Origin: Sipunculus nudus
Lineage: Eukaryota > Annelida > Sipuncula > Golfingiida > Sipunculidae
DNA: 64,000 nucleotides
Direction: 5' to 3'
NCBI GenBank assembly: GCA_026874595.1
Contig: CM049313.1
Location: 23,496,008 to 23,560,007, forward strand
Position 1 is the stretch's first letter; the number at the start of each line of letters is the position of its first letter. This document shows, in pieces, positions 49,014 to 62,047 of the stretch. Under the pieces are notes generated by a model. That model was not told where the DNA came from. It was given only the letters and a program-made list of their open reading frames with translations, and ran no database searches. Made by a program: the position numbers and the translations under genes.

Positions 49014-49070
49014 TAGGGTAGTATCCGATGTCAAGGGGTAAATGTCTGGGGATTATTGTCCGGGGGGGCA
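48309..49070. mobile_element. Possible MITE with 'ccccggacattt' ends
   Basis: 'taaccccggacatttt' at about 48,308 and the reverse complement of 'aaatgtctggggatta' at about 49,044 match in inverted orientation. AT-rich DNA and a TA tract (48,970-49,011) fill the interior. A G run at 49,062 and a C run at 49,081 follow. The ends are short, so this is tentative. Confidence 0.35.
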
Positions 49071-49093
49071 TAATTGTAAACCCCCCCCCCCAC

Positions 49094-50685
49094 AAACCCC
49101 AAACCATTAACGTCTGAAAACCTTCAATATTCGATTTCCAGTAGAAAAGGCCGATTTGAAGAATTTCTTTTTACTTCTTACATGGAGCCTAAATTTTCGG
49201 TCCTTGCAGACTTACATGCTGATATGGGACAGTTGTGTCTGATGTGGTCGCTATGGAAACTTTAGTTTTTTCTGAGCGCCCTCTGTAGTCGATGGCTAAA
49301 GCTTTATTCGTAATGCGTCATATAAGTGCGTATTATTATTCAAAGGTTAAAGATTTGCACCTGAATTTTATTTTTTTTAACCTTGACTTAATGTCAAAGG
49401 TCGTACAGTCAATTCCCCATTATCGCTCAGTTGAGGCAACCAGTGATCGTTCAGCAAATAACTAGTCTGACATTCTTTTTCACAAAAACGTTTATGACGT
49501 TAGAGTATACCGATTGGGAAAATAATAGCATTTTAATTAAGATGCCAACCCCACGTAGAGTGTATACAGGAACCCGTGTCGGCTTGGCGAGAACCAACAG
49601 TATTCAATTGCTTATTGGTTAACCATTCACTAGCGGCCCAAGGTACATCGTTGATTGACAAGAGTGTTTCAAACTTCTATGGAAGAACTCAACAAACCAT
49701 TTATAAATAGAGAAGGATTACTGCATCCCTTTTTTAACTTTCCTGCGGAAGTGTTGCCTCTTTCGTTTCTGACATGGTATTTTTCACAGCTGTCTTCCCG
49801 TTTGATGTCTCATGGTTTATAAATCTGTATTTCGAGGTAATGACAGGTTATTCTAAATAATATACAACTTATCACCTCTCTCATTCTGACACTGCATTCC
49901 AGTTAGAATTATGGCTTCTACGCGGATCATTGACCGGTGTAGCGATGTCAGATCACCCCCGCTTCAGACTACGGGGGATAATCTGAAATCGATTTTAGAA
50001 TACTCCCTGGGGATAACCTGATATGTTGGAGGCAGGAGGGGGAGTAACCTGAATTCTTTGAACCGGTGCAATGCTTCAAATGATAAAGGGTTCACTAAAG
50101 AACCTATTTCTCCACTTTAATGACTCTTTCTATTCAAATGTATTTTTGCAATTGCTCCAATAAATCCCCGCTCTCCATAAAATGTCAATTTGCATTATTA
50201 ATAGCTGCATTATTTCCATTAAAGGGAAACAAACGTGAACATATTTCCTAATGATCTGTTGCTGACCCAAACAAAACTGAATGCCTATAAATGCTGAATA
50301 TCTACTCTGCCACTGGAATCAAGAGGACGTTTCATCTCTGCTAGTCGCGGATTGACGGAGATGATGATTTCAGGAAATGTTCGCGAGGACTCCAAATTCG
50401 TGAAAAGGAAATCAAAATCTTCATGATTGAAACACGACATCTACACAGACGAACGGTCATTTATAATAGAGCCTCATTGTCATTTTATATATGTTAATCA
50501 CGTGACCACGCCTGTAGGTTTAAACGTTGAAAGGCAAATATTGAAATTGTAATCATTATTGCATGCATGTACTCACTTTTTACTCATTCCATATATTAAA
50601 TTGTTTTATAACAGTTGCCATTTTGTCCACGGTCTTGTGGAAGATCAGGCTATGCCTGAACATGTCACCCTGTATTAATAATTGC
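49094..50685. other. Intergenic, no gene seen
   Basis: AT-rich to mixed composition. A 63-residue frame at 49,431-49,622 has no motif. No repeat boundary was recognised. Confidence 0.45.
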
Positions 50686-50689
50686 TAAC

Positions 50690-51830
50690 AAGAATGCGGG
50701 TAGTTGACAAGCGACTACATGCATCCGCCGAAATCAGAGCGGGATGTGTGAAGTGAGGCATGGATTGAGAGGCAAGGGGAAAACAGAGTGAGGTGTGTTG
50801 CATACTAGCATGGATGTCAGCAGCCGAAATGTGTATGTAGGTGGCGCCACCTTCCACAAAATCAAGAAAGCTATCCAAGTTGTATACATTTACAAAATTT
50901 TAGGCAGATAAGTCAAACCACTGCCGAGATATGAGTGAATTTATCCTACAGCAGACAAACAGAAGGACTCAAAAACTGCAGTTGGCGCCACCAATTCTGT
51001 ATATGATAAAGAGCTATGTGTGATCTATACACATGCAAAATTTCAGGGGGTACCTCAAACCAGTCTTGAGATATCAGCATGGATGTCTGCAGCGTAAACT
51101 TAAATGTAGGTGGCGGTACCTGCTATAAAATGCAGAAAGCTATCCAAGCTGTATATACATGCAACATTTTAGGCAGGTTATTCAAACCACTGCCGAGATA
51201 TGGTTGTTTTTATCCCATGGCAGTTCAAGAGCTGCATAGGCGCTTTGCAAAACTGGCTGCAGGTGGGGCCACCAGTTTTGCGTATGATAAAGAGCAATGT
51301 GAGATCAATAAACATGCAAAATTTCAGGAGGATATGTCAAACCAGTCCTGAGATATAAGCCTGGATGTCTGCAGCCTGAAAATGAATGTGCGTGGCTCCA
51401 TTTGTCATAAAATCAAGAAAGCTATCCAGGATGTATACACATGCAAAATTTCAGATGGATAAGTCCAACCACTGCAGAGATATGAGTTATATGCAGATGA
51501 ACAAATGGAAGCAGTGTAAAAATGGTTGCGGGTGGCGCCACCATTTTTGTGTATGTTATAAAGCTATTCAATGGCTTAATTTGTGCATAATTAGCCTGAT
51601 TTGTCAAACGAGTCCGAAGATATATGAGTTAATGTGTCAAAACAGACGCACAGATGGACGCACTGGAGAGCGGAAAGGTAAGAGGTCGCAAAATATTATG
51701 GCACCAGTAACATGTGACCCGATAACGGTGTAAAGTTTCGTAAAAATCTGTCCACTGGTCTCGGAGTTCTATTCCGGAAACGGACGCGGATGCGGCGGAA
51801 CCAGGTCAAAAACATACTATCCGCAAAACT
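50690..51830 (+). mobile_element. Element C: tandem GGCGCC-core repeat element
   Basis: The leader 'gggtagttgacaagcgac' and the next 120 bp match the start of module C at 13,373. Half-units of about 125-150 bp follow, with intact or decayed cores at 50,840, 50,983, about 51,108, 51,264, 51,393 and 51,531. Each is surrounded by 'catgcaaaatttcagg' and 'gagatatgag' blocks. The tail has 'aaacggacgcggatgcggcg' and 'ctatccgcaaaactttg'. The LINE follows directly. Confidence 0.7.
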
Positions 51831-51844
51831 TTGGTTTGGTGGAT

Positions 51845-53680
51845 ACAATAAATGAATTACGCAAATTAAATGTCACCTGTAATTAGAGATTGGTATTATA
51901 AATTTACAAATAAAGTTGCTTCAATTCGCAATAATTTGCTAGAACAGCGCTGTGCTTTCCCTGTAGAAACGGCTAAAGCCACTACTGCAGATTGCACAAT
52001 AGATACTTTTATACCCCATCTGAAGAGGAGATCTCTCAAATCTTACAGCGCTCACCAGCAAAGCATTGTGAACTGGACCCTTTTCCAACCTGGCTTGTTA
52101 AGCAATGTGCGGCTGTTTTTATTCCAATTTTCTGTCAATTGTGTCATATGTCTTTTTACAATTGTGAAGTTCCAGCATCTTTGAAATCGGCTATTGTAAC
52201 CCCTATATTGAAGAAAAGCAGTCATGATGCACACGTTTTAAAGCACTATCGGCCAATATCTAACCTTTCGTTCCTTACTAAAGTGTTTGAAGAGAGCGTT
52301 GCCACTCGTGTCACTTCATATATAAAGGAAAACCATTTGTATGAAGACTAACATGTTGCATATAGACCTTTTCATAGCACTGAAACATGCCTGTTCAAAG
52401 TATATAATGATCTCCTCTGGGCTATGGACTCTTAACAAGTATCCATTCTCATACTATTGGATTTATCTGCTGCCTTTGATGCAGTAGATCATCAGCTCCT
52501 GTTAAAACGGTTGTCCACCAGGCTTGGAATAACTGGAGATGCCTTGCAATGGATCAGGTCATACCTGTGCAATCGAAGTCAAGTGTATTAGTGTTGTAGG
52601 TCATAAGTTTACCACTTGGTGAATTAGTACGACAGCATGGAATGGATTATCATTTTTATGCTGATGACAGTCAAATTTGTGTATCATTTAAACCAGAATC
52701 AAAGGTTCCTATTTCTACTATAGAAACATTCTTGCATGACATAGGTGTTTGGATGTGTCAGAATCTGCTTAAACTCAATGCTGATAAAACTGAGGTTCTG
52801 ATTATCGGTACAAACCAGCAGAGGTAAAAAATTCAGTTGAAAACTCTTAACATATTTGACTCTGTAGTTGTGCCAACAAACAGTGCTAGAAACCTGGGGG
52901 TAGTGTTTGACCAAGGGCTTTGCCTTGACAAGCATGTAAATTATATTTGTAGTTAAGCTTTTTTACCACCTGCGTAATATAGCTAGGATAAAAGGTTTCC
53001 TAACTCAAGATTCACTTATAACATTAATTCATGCGTTCATCAGTTTAAGGATTGACTGTTCCAGCTCTTTGCTATGTGGTCTTCCTAGCAAGTTACTGGA
53101 CCGGCTACACAGAGAGTGCAGAATGCAACTGCTAGGCTTGTAACTGGTGCCTAGAAGCGCGACCACATTACACCAATACTTAAAGAACTCCATTGGCTCC
53201 CGGTGCGACAGCGCATTGATTTTAAAATTTTATAATTAGTATACAAAGCCATAAATGGTCAATCGCCTATTTACATTAGGAACCTCTTAACTTTTTATGT
53301 TCCAGTCAGGCAGCTTAGGTCATCTGACCAAGGGCTTTTAGTGATCCCTGAAGCACGAAGATAGATGTGTCGTTCGAGAGCTTTCTCAGCTGTGGCACCA
53401 AGGTTGTGGAATGAACTTCCGCACTCAATCAGAGCTTCAATATCTTTAGCTTCTTTTAAAAGAAATCTTAAAATTTACCTTTTTATATTAGCTTTTGGTA
53501 GTTCTTAGAAATTAGGGTTTTCTTTTAAGAATCTTTGCTTAAGTAGGAATCTACATTTTATGTTTTAGTAAAACTGTGCTTTGTGTCTTGTAAAGCGCTT
53601 TTGATAACTATTTTGTTGAATTAGCGCTATATAAATTAAATATATTATCAAATATATTATTATTATTATAAATAATATCG
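51845..53680 (+). pseudogene. Decayed, 5'-truncated CR1/L2-like LINE (reverse transcriptase ORF)
   Basis: Non-LTR retrotransposon ORF2 remnants occur in order across several frames. First is a linker (FTNKVASIRNN). RT regions 1-2 follow at about 52,010-52,350 (ELDPFPTWLVKQC; HYRPISNLSFLTKV). Motif A ([13 protein letters not shown]) is at 52,454-52,492, with the catalytic Asp intact. Motif C (YADD) is at 52,657-52,668. The C-terminal region has LHWLPVRQR (53,188) and LWNELP (53,404). Motif B (the usual QGSVLGP segment) is missing between 52,590 and 52,620, an internal deletion. There are several stops and frameshifts, including a stop before motif A. The 3' end has a GCGCT hairpin and an ATT-rich tail, typical of this group. 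The endonuclease domain is absent. It is not functional. Confidence 0.85.
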
Positions 53681-53689
53681 GATCATTTC

Positions 53690-56600
53690 TTTTTATTTCC
53701 TGTTGAGATTTAGCGATCATATAAAACATTCAATGTAATAAGGGATCGACTTATTGTAGGAAACTGCATGGTAAATCGCGGAAATGGGTCCCTCGCGAAA
53801 AAGTGAATATTAACCTCGCGAATATGAAGCTAGCCATAGAAAGTTATATAAAGAACCATACCATACCATAAATACAAATCAAGATGATTCGATATTTCCT
53901 GAATGGGTATATATGAAACCCCAAGATCCCATATATGAGCCCCCAGGAAAGCTCCAGGGGGAACCCTACGTTGAATGTTCATGTGAGATCTTTTAACGTT
54001 CCTTACTGTGATCGTTTTCTGCTCTGCTATATATTTGTTTCCTGCTGTTCACTTAGTTGCCCCGGACTTTCCTCAGAAAGACACCGTGCTGAGGCTGTCG
54101 TGGTTGTAAGACACCGTGCGTGAATCTTCAACCCGTGCCACTGTCTCTCGGTCCGTGACGTCATGATGCCTAGATTATCAGCCTTGATACTTCTGCTAGC
54201 ATCGAAAGTCAAGCTCTATCTGGAGTCGAGATTAACTAACTTAAAAGTTAATTCATATATCTATCTACCGGTCTATAATCTTAAGACAATAGTTTTTTAT
54301 GATTCCTACTAACATCAGATGTCAAGTAAATGAACAAATCCATATGCAGCTAGAAATGTGCATCCCAATGGATACATGCCTCCGCTATGGGACCAAAAGT
54401 TTCAAAAACACTGCGAACACGCTGGTATAACTTGTCCCATCTGTGCACACACATGGTATTTCAACGATCAAGTAGGTTAACTATATAAAGCATTACCTTC
54501 TTCAATTACATTTATACCTACTAGTACGCCACTGTGTGTATAAGTAGCCCCGGGGCATTGTGAGTGGTAGATTTAGACGCCTATAAAACCCTAACCAGTC
54601 GCACTCTTGTGAGTCCGATTCGGCAAAGTGTGCTACCTAATTGCTTGGTTTATCTATTTCAGGGCTTGAAATTAACGCTCTTGTCTTGCCTCATTTTGAT
54701 TATTGTGATGTAGCCGTGACAACCCGACTCAGTAGGCAATGGAAATTGGGTTGGTAAGCCTACTTGAGTCGTGATACAAACAATATCTTAGGGATGCATT
54801 GCAGTGGTGTTCATTCAAATTGTGGTAAAATCACCCATAAACCTAAAATTATGCTACGGGTGATTATTTAACACAATAGAATATACATGTGAACTCACAA
54901 CCCAAACTGAAACCCCGTCTCTGTGGTAACGAATCATTTCCTGTATCGCCTGCAATTTGCCTGCGTCCTGTAACCCGTGCCGGCCTTGATTGTGTACATG
55001 CGGTCATAAATTCAACAAACATGCCGAGGGGTTTATCAATATGCTGAGTTGAAACGGACTTTTTCTCGCTCATGTGTGGTTTTATTAGAAAGTACACAAA
55101 AATGCTTACGATCTGTCGGGTTTATGTTACTTGACAGTGTACCTGTAGGCCATGAGGCGTTGTCAGAAATGACGAAAATATTTGCATCCTCGTGAGGCCT
55201 TATAATGCGTTTCCCAGACCTACATGTAAAGACACTCTGGCAGGCCAGTAATCTGGTCGTAATGTCAGAGGGTCGATATGACGCTAGTTGTGCTGAACAA
55301 CAGCAAAGCGATTTGTGGTCCAAAATCATTGTGATATGAAATTAATTAAAAAATAATCATACAGAATTTCCTGAATAAAATATTTTGAATATTTTACCGA
55401 TGAGTAACTGAATCAAAAAAGATTGAATTATACATTTATTATAATAGTGCATAAAAGAAACTTACAATTACATTATTATTAAATATGTGTCTTATAAGAT
55501 TTATTAGTGCATATTTTAAGGACTTTTGGCTTTTCCTGGTTTACAAGTGGCTTTTTGCTATTCTTGTCCTTGCTACGTATACTTGAGATTTTCTCGACGT
55601 CCTCCGTGTCCTCTTATGACTGCCCGCTTGCCTAGATAGCAGACGCTTTGCCCGTTTTGTTCGTTATTTTTACCATGGCATGTAGCGTGGAGAATATATA
55701 ATTTCACTTAAAATGACCTTTCTTCACTCTTTTGCACGGATAACACAGTACAAGGTAACACTTGGATGAGCGTCCGTAAAGGTTGACAACTTCACGGTAC
55801 ACAAATCAATTATGCAATTGCTTACTGGGCAATTGTTCCGTTGCTTTCCAGGCCTATTTCAAGTCTTTATTAGAAACAAATGGCAAATATTTTGTGATAA
55901 TTAAATGCTTTATATACACCTTTGTAATTATCTATTATAATAATGACCCTGAAACGATGTTTGTCATTAATATATTTAAATGATGACTATTGTAACTTCC
56001 TTATGTAGGAAAACACTGCAATAGTCTCTGGGCTTCTATTTGCAGGCATAGTATTAAAGCAGCGGGACATTAACAAGAAAAAATAGGCGGTCTGCGTTTT
56101 TGAGTAGACACATTATAGAATGATTCAGAGGGTGGTTGTAATGGTAATACCTTCTTGTTTTATTGCAGCAAAAAAAATATTGCTTCTCTTTTATTCAGAT
56201 TTAGTTCATAACTAATCTCTTTATAAGGGTCATGTAAGACTATTTCCTTCACTGACTGCCGGTTTCGGGCAGAGGTTTCATTTCTTTTAGCTATACATGG
56301 GGAAGACCCAGATACGATATTTCGTGACATTTAGTTACAGGGTCATTGACATATTCCTTTAATTTCCTTAAATTTTATGGTTCTATATGTAAGAAAAACT
56401 TCTGTATGTCATAGGAAAAATGTGACATGAGGCACGCCTGAATTGGTATTATTAGATCAATATTTGTTTGCTCGTGCTTCAACAGATTCAGGTATAAGGT
56501 TTTTAAGATGATTGACAATTTTTAGATTAAGAATATATTACCAAGCTAAGTTTCCTATACAAGAGTTGCGGACACATAGGAGTTTAAAAAATCCCTCACG

Positions 56601-57420
56601 AGGTGTTCAGAATTTTATGAAAAGCAGAAGAATTTCCGCATAATTATATATGGATGGAGACTTTTTACTCCGTTGAATAAGAAAAAGAGCGTCCTTTCCA
56701 TTTTTGAATAGATTCGAGTTGGACTCAAATCTTTGCCACAGAGTACAATCCGAGTTCAGAACGGTCGAGTCGGCCTATAATAAAGATGTCGATAAGACGT
56801 CATTTCCATTTACGACAGTTTCTGAGTTGGCATTGCTGCATTCTGTATCTACATATGTTTTTTAATAATAATGACATCTGTCTAATATTTTGTCTAGAGT
56901 GATCCTCACGTCACCTTTTATGTCTATACACACCCTGTCCACCTTGAGCCACACACACATATTGATCAGTTTACGGATTCGCCATAAACGCTTTTCATTA
57001 ACCTTTATTTTGCCAAGAGGGACCAGGTCTACTTATTATTGCTATTACTGTGCTCCTGCGTCGAATCTTAGAAGCTTACTTAGAAACATGAAAAAAACTG
57101 ACTAAATCTTTTATTGGTTTAATTCACCATTTAAAGAATTGATGCAAATTTTATTATTTTATCCTAACAGCTTCCTAAATTCCATGCATTGCGTCTCGAT
57201 CGGTTTGCAAAGAAATTAAAAAATTCACCCCGCTCGCACCAAGTTTTTTGTTCCAATAGCTACAAATACAATTCTTTAAATTGGGTATACTTAAAATACT
57301 ATTAACGTGTGCTTGTTTGTCCTGCAGTCATCATATAACAGTCAAACAAGGAAAGTATTACCTCGCTGTCAGATAACCACAACGCTTGTCTATTTTGTCG
57401 CTTGAGCAAAACAAAGCAAG
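53690..57420. other. Intergenic, no firm gene
   Basis: Mixed AT-rich sequence. Minus-strand frames around 54.9-55.6 kb include a basic stretch next to a possible acceptor at about 55,640, but no exon chain could be built. No repeat boundaries were recognised. Confidence 0.4.
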
Positions 57421-57424
57421 CTTT

Positions 57425-57655
57425 GATGCATTTTATAAAATATATAAATGTTCCTTGATGACAATCCTTAATCCGGATCATGTTTCGGATCAACACCAAA
57501 ATCTAATAAATTCTTCCTTCGCGCATCCCCGAAATGCCCTGATAATATCATGAGAGTCCGTTCGTGATTGCTTGAGTTATGTTGTGAACAAACACACACA
57601 CAAGGACGGAGATAAACGCCTACCCTGCTGGCGGAGGCAACAAAACATTAACAGG
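57425..57655 (+). repeat. Dispersed repeat family D (5'-truncated)
   Basis: Begins within the family at 'tataaatgttccttgatg', then has 'taatccggatcatg', 'cggatcaacac', 'attcttcc...gcatccccgaaatgccctgataatatcatgaga', 'ccgttcgtgattgcttgag', 'gaacaaacacac' and 'ctggcggaggc'. It runs further 3' than the copy at 59.3 kb. Confidence 0.7.
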
Positions 57656-58157
57656 TTGCCAGTGGTAGTGGAATGGGTTTTAGCTATTTGGTTCCTTCTT
57701 CTAAATGATCTGTTTAGCGGACAAGCTTGAACTGCACATGACTGAAAATTTCAGTCATGTCATGCAAACCCATTAATACATATTCTATTTATGACCTAGA
57801 GCAATAATGACGTAAAAGCTATATTTAAAAAATCGTAATGGCAATAAAGACAAGATTCAGAGTGGGAAAGGTAATTTATAAAATGTTACTGTTAACCTAA
57901 ATGCAGTGATGATTAACTTGCTGTACTAGTATATAGTCTCATCATTTGATCGGAAGTTGGAGCACTAAATGGAGTAGTGTCGAAATGTCCCATTTCGAGT
58001 TGACTTTAATATGATCTGAAACAGTCAGGAGACGTGACCTCTTGGCTATTAATTGTTGCTTAACCCTCTTTGGATCTAACATTGAAATGAATTTAGACCT
58101 ACGTTTTCCTTCTCCAGGTTTATCCTGCCAGTAATACAGTTATAATTCAAACAGTCA

Positions 58158-58479
58158 TGGTCCCGGCTTCCATGTTATAGCGCTGGAGCAGAGGACCTAA
58201 AACCGGGATGCCGCTAGTTCGAATCTCAGCCTAGGAGCGGTGAGACTTTGCACCGAGGGGGAACGCCTTGTAGACTTATTGATGTTATGACCAATTCATG
58301 GAGAGGATTGCAAACACAGGCCCCGCCGAGCATGGTTGATGCAAGGATAATTGTGTGCTACCGCCCTGTCACCTAGTCTGAACCCGTTCTGTGGATCAAC
58401 ATTGTATTACTTATATGATCAAGCCTATATTTTGAAAAAAATGGTGGTGCTAATTTCCACCAACGGTAAAAAAAAATCG
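58158..58479 (+). mobile_element. Diverged tRNA-derived SINE, same family as 28.1 kb
   Basis: The B box 'agttcgaatctcagcc' and the following 'gcggtgag' match the intact SINE. Further along are 'accaattca', 'gcaaggata', 'gtgtgctaccgccctgtcac' with 'ctagtc', and a 3' hairpin of the 'tggtggt...ccacca' type with an A-rich tail. Many substitutions and deletions indicate an older insertion. No target duplication was recognised. Confidence 0.7.
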
Positions 58480-58839
58480 TAATTCGGTTTGCTCTTCTCG
58501 AGTTAGCTTTGGAATCACCGTAAGACTTTCACTTTGACTGGTGTTATCGAGTTCACCAATGTAACATTAAAAACTAAGGTTGTACTCGCTTTATGTCCGG
58601 AGGGGGGGGGTACCATAGTCCATTTTGGTCATAATCCAATCTGTTGTGTTGCCCTGCAGTTATATTTATTTTCTAAAATGTTTGTTTTAAACTACTTTTC
58701 TTATCTTAGTGATAATTAATTTAAAATATTTTATATAAAAACATATGCTTAGCAGTCATATTATTTGCAAATATGTCTTTATGATCCATTCCACATTTCA
58801 GGATCATGAGTATTCAAAATATCTTACCATATAATGATG

Positions 58840-58935
58840 GTTCCTCAGAGAACCATTTACAAAGAAAAGAACCGGAAGGAACAAGTATGCCAGCATCAGT
58901 TAAACAATAACACTGGAACCCTCTTTACAAAAGGA
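58840..58935. repeat. GGTTCC-type MITE fragment
   Basis: 'ggttcctcagagaacc', 'aaagaaccggaaggaac' and 'ctggaaccctc' resemble the word content of the 25-27 kb MITE. The ends are not resolved. Confidence 0.35.
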
Positions 58936-59307
58936 AATTCATATGGTTAATATTGGAAGAAAGAATCTTAGAAGAATCTTAGAAAAACTTGCACTTTATA
59001 ATGATGAATTGGTTATAAAAATTATATTTGAAATGATAAATAGAATTTATTGGAATACTACGCGCTCTTCGCCAACGCATAACCACGAGTCAGTAACAAC
59101 AGACGCAGTACATCATGTTATGGTGAGTTTACAAACTACACATTTACTTTTTTTATTATAACGAAACCAGAAACATTCCTAGCAAACTGTTAGAGGAAAT
59201 AAAGAGAATAAAATTTTATTAGGAAGTAGTTTTCACAACATTTCAATCCCACTTATGACGATGACGGTCACTGAGAAACATGTACAAGGATTTTATTTAA
59301 AACTAGA

Positions 59308-59600
59308 AATCTACATTCTAAGGAATGCAAGCCTCTGCCATGTCCGGGGGGTGGGGGTTCTTATTGTGGACTGGTCCCCAACCCTTGTTTGCGTTCACTC
59401 ATTCGGCCCATATTCCCTGGTTCATTCGTGCATAAGTGAATATACATTTGTGAATATTCATTGATGCAGTACTCAATCCGAATCATGTGCCGGATCCACA
59501 CTTAAGTCTAATCGATTCTTCATTGGTCCATTCCCGAAATGCCCTTATAATATCATGAGATTACTTTCGTATTTGTGTGAGTAATGTTGACAAATACACA
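59308..59600 (+). repeat. Dispersed repeat family D
   Basis: 'atctacattctaaggaatgc', 'aagcctctgccatgtc', a G run, 'attcggcccatattccc', 'gtgcataagtgaatat', 'acatttgtgaatattcattg', 'ccggatccacac' and 'gattcttcattgg' follow the family D order. Confidence 0.75.
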
Positions 59601-60227
59601 AATAGTGGGTGAGTTAAGTGCATAAAATAGGCTATTGACTTCATTTCATGATGCAGAGGTCCCCTTTGGCATAAAAGTACCTTAGGGTCATAAGATTTAA
59701 TTTATCTAAAGACACAAGTTAGATCTCCCTTAGTATGTGAAATATATTCACATTATTCAAAATGGCCGCCGAAAATACTCCAAACCCCATATGCTTGCTG
59801 CTGTTACAACTATAATGACAAATGTTGTGTCAAAATATACATTTTCTTGGTCAAGGAATCCAATGAAATAGGTTTCCAGATTAAGAAAACAATAGTTTTC
59901 TCCTTAACATGAAAATCTGGGGTTAAATGGGCACATTTCATAAAATATCAATGATTTTCTTCCATCAGGGTAATCTGAGACACTTGAGACATCTATGTCC
60001 TTGGCATTTGGGAGGTATTAAACAGTTGTGAATAGACCATGAACACGCGTCTAACTGAACACAATCCTCAGTCGACATACATAGAGCATGAAACCACAGG
60101 AAATTTAAAGCATTAACTAGAGAATTACTGGTACGTGGCACTTACTTAATCTGGGTTTAGACAGTACAGCAAGACCATGGTATTACAAGGACAGATATAC
60201 AGTTTTTTTTTTCTTTTTTTTTAAGAA

Positions 60228-60479
60228 TCACCCAATGAAATACCCACATTCTTGCTCTATCACCCGATCAAATACCCACACACGATGCTCTATTACTAGC
60301 AAATATACATAAGGCCTTGGTTGTGGTTTTTCCGCATGTACTGTTATTTCATTTATATACATTATCTGGGTAATACGGGTTAAAATGACCTTTCTCGAAA
60401 GTACAGCATGCATGAGATATATATAAAACCAGAGTACCAGTACACACAGGAATGGGTAGACATTCCTGTAGGAGAACAC
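60228..60479 (-). pseudogene. Left-arm copy of a conserved arm ORF (83 residues)
   Basis: Its last 40 or so residues (from HAEKPQPRPYVYL to ECGYFIG) are identical to the right-arm frame at 63,420-63,824. The N-terminal part is diverged (YRNVYPFLCVLVL against YRNVFPFLCVLVL). The identity mirrors the DNA identity of the arms, so it does not by itself prove coding. A hydrophobic stretch precedes the conserved part. No known family. Confidence 0.25.
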
Positions 60480-61149
60480 AATAAAGTTGCCAATTGTGGT
60501 TCCTTCCCAGAATCTAAAATTTTTATTCGACAGAATATATTGCTTGAAATATATCTATCTCATGATCTATCTCATGATGGCCAACCCATAATAGTAAATG
60601 ATCAATGCTGAAAACTAAAAAGCCATCAGTTCTTGACATTCTTGGTGTTTATGCTTCGCCAATTAGTTTAGGGTTTTATAGTGAAATATCCTAAAAAGTT
60701 TGTTCACATTTCTATTTTTTACAAGTAATGTTAGGGAACTGAAGGAATTAGATGTCTTATATTTTAGTTGTGGGTGAAATGATTGTTGAAGTAATGGTGG
60801 CAGTGCTGATTGTTCAGGATGTGATGCAGGTTATATCAATGAATCCAGTATTGTTCACAAAAACTGCAATAATGCCACCGATCATCAGCATGTTAATGAT
60901 GCAATAATAAACTTGCAACCGAAGTATAAGCACAGCAAGAAGGCGAGATGCCAAGTCCGCCTAACAGGCTTTACCTCTCACTTCCGTGTTATATAACCTT
61001 TTACACTAGTCATAACAGAAAAGCAGAAAGTGTTGAATGTAATGTCTAAATGTAAGTCAATAAAGTTTAGAATTTGATAAATTGTAACTTTAACACTTTA
61101 CATGGACCCAGAGAAACTACTGACCTGGAAAGGGTCACTGTCATCTAAT

Positions 61150-61230
61150 CTCATAGCTTTCCCGGGAATTGAAACTGGGTATAGCCAGCACAGAGATCAA
61201 AGTCTATTACCACTCGACTCCTATGTTCCA
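61150..61230 (-). repeat. tRNA-like SINE head in the element interior
   Basis: The minus strand reads 'tcgagtggtaatagac' (A-box-like) and 'cccagtttcaattcccggg' (B-box-like) with tRNA-like spacing. It is probably a SINE or tRNA pseudogene inserted in the interior. Confidence 0.4.
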
Positions 61231-62047
61231 TGTTCTCAGTGATTAGCTCTTTATTTAAACATTACGTCCAAAGACATTTCTTTCCTTTGCCTAAAATCAG
61301 TTATAATCTTTGGACAAAAGGATCTCACATGTACTCCCTGAGGATCCAGTCACCTCTTGGTCCACATATGTTCCTGGTGTCCAATGTCCATGGGGAAGTA
61401 AATAATTTTCTTCTCAATAAGACCCAAATTGAAAATTGGTAGTGTCCTTTGTCATATAAAGAGATTAAGACACTAATTTACTTACATCATGCAATGAATA
61501 TACACCTTAAACCTAGAAATGCACAAGTCGCGGTAATGCATAAGTGAGAATAATATGTCATTTAACCTTAACAATACACCGAACAGACCTAGGAAATTAA
61601 GTTATCAGTACCTGGGAGTATACATGTGTCAGGGCTTACACCAAGAAAAATAACCCTTTTAGTGGAAAACAAATTTTTTTGGGTTGTAAAGCTGACCATT
61701 TGTCAATGATTCTCCAAAGTTAGGTAATCTCTGATGAACTTATTTAGCAAATCCCATTCAGTCATGTCGCACCAGCAGCTTTATGTTACTGTGTATAACC
61801 CTTTCAGGCATGGGCCACGTTGATAAAAGCAGCAGCGCCCGTCATGTTACTTGTCTCTGACCTCTTCAGCAAATTCTCTCACATTTCCAATCAAACAAAT
61901 AATCTGGGGTTTTTTTTTCAGAAAAAAAACTAATTCTTGCTCATAATAATTTAATAAAATGTGTATGTTATACTTTTACAGTTGGTTACAACTAACCTGA
62001 AAAGGGGGCTCAAACTGCTTTGACGTCAGCAAGACACGCCACAAATG

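Noticed and set aside
51079-51733. Frames of 90 and 115 residues
   Set aside because: Inside element C tandem units. They share the repeat's phrases and have no domain.
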